DNA of 64,000 bases from positions 4,286,142-4,350,141 of the forward strand of contig CM067555.1 of the NCBI GenBank assembly GCA_034509755.1, in the 5' to 3' direction. Under the pieces are notes generated by a model, which ran no database searches, was not told where the DNA came from, and saw only the letters and a list, made by a program, of their open reading frames with translations. Within the stretch, counting starts at the first letter, position 1. Each line of letters begins with the position of its first letter. The DNA comes from Anisodus tanguticus. Taxonomy: Eukaryota > Streptophyta > Magnoliopsida > Solanales > Solanaceae. Below are positions 55,792 through 64,000 of the stretch, one piece after another. The position numbers and the translations under genes are program-made.

Positions 55792-58700
55792 TTATTTCTT
55801 CATTGATGGAAGCATATTTAGCTCATCACTATCACAATCATCAGGCATGATGAAATCATTACAAGATCCATAGCTTGTTAGCATCTCATCAACTACTTGG
55901 CAGTAGTACTCTTCCGAGTCATGATTTGACGAAATTATCTGACATAATCCTTGCAATTCCGTTGCTACTTCTTTCATGGTAGGCCTATCCTCACCTTTCA
56001 CATTCAAGCACCTTTTCGCGAGCATAGCCACTCCTCTAACTAGATGTTCCGTGTTTCCATCTGACAAAATGTGGCAATCAAGAACATCGAGTAAACGATT
56101 CTCCTTTATGGACAAGAGGAAATGGTTCGCTAGACTCCTCTCTTCCTCCGATCTATCAAATGATATTGCCTTCTTCCCCGTGAGAAGCTCTGCGAGAACA
56201 ACTCCAAAACTATAAACATCGCTTCTGTCTGTTAGTTGACTCGTTTGCATGTATTCTGGATCCAAGTATCCAAAGGTCCCTCGGACCATAGTAGAAAAAG
56301 TAGTTTCATCAAGAGGAACCAACCTAGATGCACCGAAATCAGACACTTTCGCGGTATAACTATTGTCAAGGAGTATGTTGGTTGACTTAACATCTCGATG
56401 AATAATCGAGGTAGAAGCCGCGGAGTGCAAATAGGAGAGCACCTCCGCGGTTCCCGTAGCTATTCTCAAACGGGTCCGTAGGGACAATAACTTGAACTTA
56501 TCATGTAAATGATCATAAAGAGTCCCATTATCAATATATTCATACACTAGATATGGGACTTCTGTCTCGAAGCAACAACCCAAGAGTTTAACTGCATTCC
56601 TGTGATTATCGGTGATAAAATTAGCTCATTAAAATATGACTCGCCCAACTCATTCAAGTGTGGGTTGATCATTGACCCACCCATTTCAGCCCAATTCTAG
56701 AAAACAAGGAATTAGCCACAGACAAAATTCTGTAGCTAAACAGTAAAAATTTCTTACTAATCCCATTTAGTTATGGATTAGCGACCAATTATAAAAAAAT
56801 TAATTAGCTAGGAGTTATTTAACAACGTATCAGCTTGGGATTACCGATAAATTCTATAGCTAATTCCTTGTTTTCTAGTAGTGCAACCCATTTCAGGCCA
56901 TAAGAATGGGTTGCTATACAACTCAAAAATTTGAGTCATGAGAGATCTTGTCAAAATATTTTCAAAAAGATACTCCCTCCGTCCCAATTTATGTGTCACT
57001 TTTTTCTTTTTGAGAGTCAATTTGACTAAACTTTGAAACTAAATTAGATTAATTTAATATTTTAAGATTAAAATTTATGTATTTGAAAACTACATGAAAA
57101 GTATAAGTTGCAAATTTTCTCACATCAATTTGGTGAAAAATACATTTTAAAATGTTGGTCAAAGTTCATGCAGTTTGAATCTCAAGAAGCGAAAAGTGCC
57201 ACATAAATTGAGACAGAGGGAGTATTTTTTATTTTCTATATTATATATAATTGTAATGAAGAAAAATAGTTTTATTAGATACTTTAAAATTATAAAAGAA
57301 CAAGTAAAGAAATTAAATCTTAGTAAGAATTGAGCGGGTTGAGTTATGACCCGCTTTTCAGATCAAATAACTTTTGGGAAGGTCAATAACCCGTCCATTT
57401 ATTAACGCAACTCATTTTGACTCGATCAAATTCAGCCCAATCCACCCATTTGAAATCATACCTGTGATTTATTTGGGAAAGAACAATCACTTCATTAACA
57501 AATTCCTCGGTTTGTGTCCCGTCTACTTTTTTGGACTTCTTGATGGCTATGTCGACGACATCGTTGTTGTCTGGTAAATAGCCTTTATATACTATGCCAT
57601 AACCTCCTTGACCCACAATTCTACTTTCATCATAGTTGTTGGTTGCTTGTTTTAGTTCCTCACTGGTGAAAATCCTCACTGCTGTAGTAGATTTTCCTTG
57701 GCGAATGAGTTGCTCTAGTAACATCACTCCACCATTTTCTTTAAAGAACTTTATCTTTTTCATGGCCATTTTTCTTCTCTGGATTAATGCGAAGTATAGC
57801 CAACCACCAAACACTAGCAAAATCGTAGTAACGATAGCACCGCCTATTTAGAATTGAATAGACATAATACATTAGTAGAAGAAAGACGAATATGTGGTCC
57901 ATTAAAGTTTTATTTAAATGCATGGAAAGAGTAACACATGCTTAATTATTATATTACAAAAAAGAAAGATAGAGGGTAATTTTACAAAGAGCATAATGTT
58001 ATAAAGATAATAATTGTTGTTATAGATAAAAAAAAAAAATTGTTATAGCTAGAGAGATAAAATATAACATACAAAATTGATTTCAAAAAAAATAATTTTT
58101 ATAGTGAGGTGTTGTTATATGAAGATGTCATTATAGAGAGGTCTTTAGCTAGGTCGTCCTTGTACCAGATTTTTTTTGGTTTCCCACTCGGTGTCTAATA
58201 TCCATATTAGAACTCGATTATATTCGGATCTGTGCCAGGTAGAGTCCATTTCTGGGGAAGCGTTCTCTATCAAGAATTTTTCTATTACCAAAACTTAAAT
58301 TCGAAATCTCTAATTAATGGGGAGCAGCCTCACATCCTTTGGTGGTGTACCAGACTTCTCATCTCATGTGACTATTCTTTTTTTATTAGCTTCATCTAAT
58401 TGATTGTGTAAATTAGTTCAATATAATTATATATAAAATTATTACCTCAGTTTTTCTTTTAAATTTGTCATTTGACAATTATATTATAAGTTGTTTAAAT
58501 TGTTAGTTTAGGTTATTTTATTTATTGTTTAATAATAACTTTCAAAAGCTACATGTAATGTATGTGGATTTCTTCATTCAAGTATTGCTTACTATTTTAT
58601 TTATTATATATTTCTATAATTTATAAAGTTTTGTGCCTTGTTTCTCTTCTTTCTTTTCGGATACATGTAGGTTACATTAGTTCCCTTTTTATTTGGTTGT

Positions 58701-61700
58701 TTTATTTTATTATTTCACTAAATTTGTAGTCTAGTTTGATCTTATTTTATTGATGGTATTCCAAAATTTCTACTACCCTTTTAGGAAGTCCTTTACAACT
58801 AGATACAAATATCTATTACACAATTCTAACAAAGCAAATAGATGGAACCACAATTCAAACCTAACTATTATAAACAAAGAACTAAAAGATAAATCTTTAT
58901 AAACTCGAATTCTTTGTCAATTATAAGAAAACTTTAAGAAATTAAAATATAAGACCTCAAATCTAATTGTTTATTTTTTTATAAAAATAAATTACCAGCT
59001 CAAAATAAAAAAGATCAGGGGTATTATGGGAATAAAGAATAAGGTACGGAGTAATATTATTATCCATTATTATTGTAGTTTTGATATCTACCTGACCCCG
59101 CTTGAATAAATCCTGGGTCCGCATCATCTAAATGATAACTAGAATGGTAACATCCATAGAATATGAGATAATGGATTACCTTTACTTCCCACTAGATCAA
59201 TGATTAAGGCTCATTTGGTAGGAGAGATAACGGATAATTAATTCCGAGATTAAATGTGAGATGTGTTTACTCATGTTTGGTTGGAATAAAATTATGGTAT
59301 AATTAATTTCGAGATTAGTTATCCCGGAATTGTAGTGTTATTTTATTTCTGTGGGAGGGTGGAATAACTAATCCAAGAATAACTTATCCGATGATTAATT
59401 ATTCATGGATAATTTGTTTTCAACCAAACGACCCCTTGTAAAATATTGTTCTGCACTTTGACTAGATATATATACATACCTGTCAAAAGCTTGTTCACTT
59501 CATTTAAACCATGTACTGAGCTTGGAGTGCAACCTTCTCTCCCGTCACCGTGGAATCCATCAAGGCAAATACAAGTGTAATTTCCATATGTGTTATTACA
59601 TTGACTGTTTTCCTTACAGTTGTGATGATAATAAGGAGTTTGACATTCATTGATATCTGATCATGAATAAGTAAATGGAAATAATCAAAGACCAAAAGAG
59701 CATGAGTTAATACCTAAAACCTTTTCTAAATTATCAATGTTTAATACTTAAATTATGAGGTATTCTTGTGTTTTCCTTAACTATAATATTTTCTATTTAA
59801 AACGCTCATGTAGTGCCAGTGACATGGAGAATGGTTACAGTACTCTCTCAATTTGTAGTGTTTCGGAGCCAGAAAGTAGGTTTAAAAGAGTATTCATACA
59901 TAAATTTTTAAAATTATTTATTTATAAATCTTCATGCCACTTAGCAGTGCAGGAAAGTTTTAGATAGGAAATGTTTAAGAGGGTAACACCAAATTAAAAT
60001 CATATAATTGAGATTTTAAACTTGCAAAACATGGATAGTTTAGAGGGGTTATTTGGGTATTAACTCATGAATATTTTAAAACAAGAGCAAGATCGATCAG
60101 AGAGTAGGAACAAAATAGAACAGCACTTCATGTATCCTATTTTATACGATATACTTTTCTATTTAGCCTTATTAAAACAAAAACTTTTAATATGTAAAAT
60201 AATTAATTTTAAATTATTTATTTTACTTTTAATGACATGATGAGTTTACGGCCACAAAAATTTCATAATAACATTTAATAAGATCATAAGTTTTAAAATT
60301 ATTTCGTCCTTTCCTTCTTAAATTTGTTTAACCCCTTCACATAAAATGAGACAGAAAGTGTAGTTTATTACATACCTTTGCAACCCCCTTCGATGTATGG
60401 ATTCCCATCGAACCCCTCCTCGCAGGAACAACGATAGCCAGACAAATAGTAGTAACTAGGAAGGCCAGAACCATTAAAGGGCTCGTAACATTGAGAATTA
60501 ATGCTTTTACAAGCATAACTAGTCAAGTTCTTTTGAGCCTCTTTACAAGATATATTTCCTATGAACCAGTCAACTACAGATGGAAGTGTACTATTCTTCT
60601 TTTTTAGTTGTGCGTAAATACCAGGGGTGAATTTGAATGCACTTTCCCCTGTAACGAAAGCAAAGCTGCACTTATCTATATCGCCACTTACGTCTCTGTA
60701 TCTGTTGAGAATATAATTAAGTATATTAATATTCTATATATAACAATTTAAGCTTTTAGATGAGACGATTGAATAATTCAACGTAATATCAAATTAGATA
60801 AGATTTTGGGTTTAAGTTTCACCGCAACCCATTATCACAAATAATTTTCACGCGTTTGGCGGCCTATGAGAAAAAACAAAATAAGAACCATATCTAAAGG
60901 GGTGTTTTGAGAATATATTTAAGTAAAAGGGTTAAAAGGGTATTTCGCTAAGCTTACAAGCTGATCAACTAGCTTATCATGAGCAGTTTTTAGCTTACTT
61001 TTCGAGATTGGTAAACATCAAAGACCATATAACTTATAAGCCAAAACAATAAAGTTATAAGTCACTCCTAACTTATGATTTTATAGCTTATAAACACTTT
61101 TGGTTTGACAAACTCTTGTGAAATTTTTATCCATAATATATTTGAAATCTTATAAATACTCTACCTAAAAAAAAATTCTCTCTATTCTATTTTCGACATT
61201 CGTTCTTTTTTATGTAAAATACTTATATATATACCACTTTGTGATAGCTCTAAGGACATTTCAGTCAATTCACCATAAAAACTGCTTATCAAAACTTTTT
61301 ACCAGACACTAATTGCTTATTCTTAGCTTCAATATTTTTATCCTAACCTGTATAATTGCTTATTCATAAAATTAGCTTTCAGCATCTAAAAGTATTTTCC
61401 AGAACTTAACACATGCTTACTAGTTAGGTATGTACTTACTTTTAAGCAGCTAACTCAAGCGGGCTCTAAGTATATTATGTCTAATAGTTTAAGCTTTTCT
61501 TTTAGACGAGACGGTCAAACAATTATTGTTCATTACCTATTTAAACTCTTCACGGTAATGTTCATGTTCCATATCCCTCTGGGAATGGGAATTTGGCAAC
61601 AACCAACGCCAGAGCAAGAACCATTCGTGGTCTGGAGTTGGCTCATTTCCGCACAGGAAGATACGCACTCGGTTCTGTATAACCCGCCAAGATAGTAACC

Positions 61701-62213
61701 TTCAATGGTTGCGTAAGTGTCACAACCAACAGCTATGAATTTATTCATACTGCTGTTATATATCGAGTAGGCGCTTAGCTTGGTTCGCGATGGATTCCCA
61801 TACATACGCGTACCATTGGTATGGTAACATGCTTTGTCCACGTACTGCAACAATCGAATGTTACCTAGCAATGACACTTCCGTCACTTCAATATTGCCCT
61901 TCCTTAGAAAAGCTTTAGGAGGAGAATATGCGGTGTTACAATTGATGTAGAATGTCTCGCTTAAATAGCAACCCTCTCTCGTCCCAAACGGGTATGGAAT
62001 GCTTATGTTCCCACAATGATCCTCGCAGCCATTCAAGACAGTTGAATTTGGTGTAAACATCGGCTGTAGGTAAGTTTTTAACTTGTAATTGGTTGCGTTG
62101 GTTATTTTAGCCATGAAAAACATCAGCATGATGATGATGAGGAGGAGGAGTTGGGTTAGCATCAGAGAATTGGATCTCGTTTTTAGTGGAGAAAGAGACT
62201 GCAAGAGGGTCAT
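55792..62213 (-). CDS. wall-associated receptor kinase-like protein (WAKL), five exons, 789 aa
   Basis: Exons on the minus strand: 62213-61537, 60701-60376, 59656-59480, 57843-57462, 56599-55792. All have GT..AG borders and the joined frame is open (2370 nt with stop). Exon 1: signal peptide (about residues 16-40, LLLLIIIMLMFFMAK) and the galacturonan-binding GUB_WAK domain from CEDHCGNISIPYPFG. Exon 2: Cys-rich EGF-like part ending GYRCSCEEGFDGNPY. Exon 3: calcium-binding EGF (DINECQTPYYHHNC ... CICLDGFHGDG). Exon 4: transmembrane helix (AIVTTILLVFGGWLYF), juxtamembrane, glycine loop GQGGYGIVYKG and lysine AIKKSK. Exon 5: HRDVKSTNILLD (RD kinase), DFGASRL, GYLDPEYMQTSQLTDRSDVY. All catalytic residues are present, so it is probably functional. 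Such proteins sense pectin fragments at the plasma membrane. The intron splitting the kinase is unusual (see findings). Confidence 0.92.
56697..56878. mobile_element. MITE with perfect 20-bp terminal inverted repeats
   Basis: ctagaaaacaaggaattagc at 56697-56716 is repeated as its exact reverse complement at 56859-56878. The interior is also partly palindromic (attctgtagctaa / attctatagctaa). Just outside the right end, tagtg gives a CACTACTAG start in reverse complement, like CACTA-derived MITEs. Confidence 0.88.
56973..57222. mobile_element. Stowaway MITE (250 bp)
   Basis: TA|ctccctccgtcccaattta ... aaattgagacagagggag|TA. This is the Stowaway CTCCCTCCGTCCC terminal repeat with TA duplication (56971-56972, 57223-57224). 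The interior repeats the words gtgtcact and agtgccac as inverted subterminal repeats. Confidence 0.92.
59209..59436. mobile_element. MITE in WAKL intron 3
   Basis: Left end ggctcatttggtaggagaga; the right end, reverse-complemented, reads aaggggtcgtttggttgaaa. GGTCGTTTGGT-type ends are common in Solanaceae MITEs. The interior is palindromic around ggataattaattccgag and gattaattattcatggataa. TSD not resolved. Confidence 0.65.
60940..61440. mobile_element. probable MITE in WAKL intron 1
   Basis: AT-rich block with repeated words agcttataa, gcttattc and aacttataag in both orientations (gctgatcaactagcttatca at the left, gcttattcataaaattagct at the right). It looks like a decayed foldback element. 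Boundaries are rough. Confidence 0.35.
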
Positions 62214-62390
62214 GATGAGTAGGAGCTAGAGTGAAATGTTCTTTTTTGCTCAAAGAGCTAGAGTGAAATGTTAAGTCCACTATCAAGTCTCCTCCCTTTT
62301 TACTCGGAAAAAATAAAAGATAGGAGTAATTTGCATTTCAAGGAAGACCAAGTCACAACCACACATACAAGGATATATATATAAAAATAT
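62214..62390 (-). promoter_or_regulatory. WAKL promoter and leader (predicted)
   Basis: The minus strand reads TATATATATATCC at plus-strand 62373-62383, about 160 nt before the ATG, a plausible TATA box. Within the leader, gagctagagtgaaatgtt occurs twice (62223-62240 and 62255-62272), a small tandem duplication just before the start codon. Confidence 0.45.
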
Positions 62391-62440
62391 GAGTTCTATC
62401 TAGTAGACGCGTTTTAATAATAAGCAAAGAAAGACTAGTA

Positions 62441-62842
62441 CTCCCACGGTTTGAATTAACTTTCTCGTTTCATTCTCAAGAGTTAAATCAGGTAAACTTT
62501 GATCAACATTTTAATCTTTTTTTATCAAATTAACACGAGAGATGTTGTAACTTGTAGTAGTACTTTACATAGAGTCTTTGAATATCTAAATTTAAACTGT
62601 TAAATATTGAGTTGATATAACTCTTAGCTAATTATTGACAAAAATTCTTCTATTCAAATTGTTTTAACAATAATGAGATGGACTATGCAATCTAGAGTGA
62701 TTAGCTAGTTGGTGAGGCAATATCTTACCAAAGATCATCAGTAGCTAATCCGAGAGGATAATCAACCATACTAGGACTGAAAACTTTAATCAAATTGACT
62801 CTTGAAAGGCAGAACATGACAATTAATTTGAAACAAAGGGAG
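62441..62842. mobile_element. Stowaway-like MITE upstream of WAKL (402 bp)
   Basis: TA|ctcccacggtttgaattaac ... aatttgaaacaaagggag|TA. The ends are CTCCC-type imperfect inverted repeats (ctcccacggtttgaattaa / ctccctttgtttcaaatta) with TA duplication. Internal inverted words: ctcaagagttaa / ttgactcttgaaag. Confidence 0.75.
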
Positions 62843-63029
62843 TACTACTAAATAGCTTTGACGTAGTATTATGGAGTTTAAGAAAAAAATAAAAATATTT
62901 TAGAACTTATAATTTAAAACAAGTTATATACATTTACGTAGATATAAATCATCTCATTAATTATTTTAAAATATAAATTACAATTTGTTTTTGTTACACT
63001 TTGTGTTTTGTGTGTCATTGTATCTTAAT

Positions 63030-64000
63030 ATAACTAACATAAGCTCAAGTAAGGTCATGTCATGAGGTATTTAAATAGTATGATGGTAGTATGTTAAGTT
63101 TTGAAGTCAAACGAGTTGTAATACGAAAGTCGTCAAGGTCGTCACAAGTTACGTTTGTAAATTTTTTGAAATTTGGGGTCATATGTCGTGAAGATTTTCT
63201 CTAAATATACTTGGATTTACGGGGTTATCCACCCACCAAATTAAAGTTATACGAGTCTAATTTCCAGCGCATTTAACCGTTCGTCGATACGACGTCGGAG
63301 TAGGAAGATATTCACATTTCCATCCAAGGGTGCAAACTGCCGCGGGACAGAGGGGTTTTGGTCAATGGCAACATTTCTTTTCATGTATATTAAGCCTCAA
63401 AACTGATTTGGGAGAATTATTTCTTCAAGTTCCAAACCCAAAACACCCCTTAAACTCTCCCAAATAATTCTCCATGGTTCTTGATCATATCCAAAAGCTA
63501 ACCAAGCCAATCCAACGCAAGAAAGTCCGTGGTAATCGTAGAATCGTCGTTTCTTCATCGCTTCGCTTTTCAGAAGAATTTTCGTCTTGAAGCGAACTTG
63601 ATTCTGGAAGGATATCCACAAATGAAGGTATGTTTCATCCTTATAATCATCTTCTTAAAGTCCTTCAAGTATTTAACCTTGAAACTATAGAGAAAATCTC
63701 ATGGATACAACTCTTATGAACTTATATGAAGCCTTATGGATGAACTTGATTATTTGGGTTGTTTCATATGGATTAAATGCATTTCTTGGAATTGAGAAGC
63801 TATGGATGGAATTGTAGTGTGGATTAGGAGTAAAGGGAAGGAAAATGATAGCTTTTTATAAAAAATTGAACTACAAAAGACCTTATGAACTTATGCCCGC
63901 AAGTTGTTCGACAAAAAGTCTCAATGAATATTTCTATAAGCTTTGAACCCGAATTTGATCTCAAACTGTTTATATGATAAGCAATTGTGAAGGATACGAG
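63030..64000 (+). repeat. LTR-like sequence running off the window
   Basis: 63090-63330 has moderate GC with cgtcgatacgacgtcggagt. 63400-63630 is a CT-rich leader ending in a splice-donor-like aaatgaaggtatgtttcatc, the layout of the leader end of some gypsy LTRs and similar to 45960-46200. No ends visible, so it is tentative. Confidence 0.35.

Larger units (their letters stand above)
56608..57461. mobile_element. putative hAT-derived intron with 8-bp direct repeat (WAKL intron 4)
   Basis: The plus strand carries ctgtgatt at 56600-56607 and at 57462-57469, exactly bracketing the intron apart from one repeat copy. Both ends hold several ACCC/GGGT words (gacccacccatttcagccca; cagcccaatccacccatttg; gacccgctttt), as in the other hAT elements of this window. 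Two younger MITEs sit inside. Clear terminal inverted repeats were not found, so the origin is inferred. Confidence 0.45.

Noticed and set aside
61477..61695. 72-residue plus-strand frame
   Set aside because: Antisense shadow of WAKL exon 1, which has the conserved GUB_WAK cysteines.
1..64000. Endogenous pararetrovirus or bacterial-type defence or biosynthetic cluster
   Set aside because: All reverse transcriptases here have copia or LINE order and motifs, and the gypsy piece has an integrase C-terminus and chromodomain. No movement-protein or coat-like regions and no operon-like gene runs were seen.

Overview
This window looks like a piece of a plant nuclear chromosome, most likely from the nightshade family (Solanaceae). 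Three things point there. The TTG-tailed RTE-LINE/TS-type SINE sequences are typical of Solanaceae. The host genes have introns and belong to plant families: a wall-associated receptor kinase, a plant FUSC/ArAE membrane protein and a tiny OST4 subunit. The AT-rich, retrotransposon-dominated landscape also fits. I read everything by eye, without alignment or database search. Ends marked by target-site duplications (TSDs) or splice junctions should be good to about 1-2 bp; other ends are approximate.

Layout. 1-5.3 kb: AT-rich intergenic DNA with a MITE-like element, an RTE-LINE tail and an RNase H-like pseudogene. 5.4 kb: tRNA-Val(AAC), minus strand. 5.8-13.9 kb: an L1-type LINE (plus strand) split by a complete Ty1/copia element (6293-12351, minus strand; LTRs TG..CA, TSD AGAAG on both sides). 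14.4-20.6 kb: a composite in which the 3' LTR and pol of one copia element are fused to the protease-gag-5' LTR of another family. 21.3 kb: tRNA-His(GTG). 21.5-27.1 kb: a probable OST4 gene (plus strand). Its 37-codon CDS (26915-27028) follows a roughly 5.3-kb leader intron that holds SINEs and a 3-kb hAT transposon. 27.7-34.6 kb: a 5'-truncated Sirevirus-like copia (plus strand) with an extra 3' ORF, disrupted by a hAT MITE and a solo LTR. 34.9-41.5 kb: a three-exon FUSC-family gene (minus strand) with a 60-bp minisatellite in its apparent 5' leader. 41.6-50.9 kb: intergenic DNA with MITEs, a 17-bp-TSD LINE/SINE tail, a compact TRIM retrotransposon and a LINE 3' end. 50.9-54.8 kb: stacked Ty3/gypsy chromovirus LTRs and a copia 3' fragment. 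55.8-62.2 kb: a five-exon wall-associated receptor kinase-like gene (minus strand) whose introns carry several MITEs. 62.4-64 kb: a Stowaway-like MITE and LTR-like DNA.

Three protein-coding host genes and two tRNAs look intact. They are unrelated in function: N-glycosylation in the ER, a membrane transporter-like protein, and cell-wall sensing. Everything else recognisable is mobile-element material, much of it nested. The observations most worth a second look are: an intron inside the WAKL kinase domain bounded by an 8-bp direct repeat, as if a hAT insertion became an intron; a 16-nt perfect complement between the primer-binding position and the LTR of the intact copia element; the minisatellite in the FUSC leader; and the microgene carried by a TE-filled intron.
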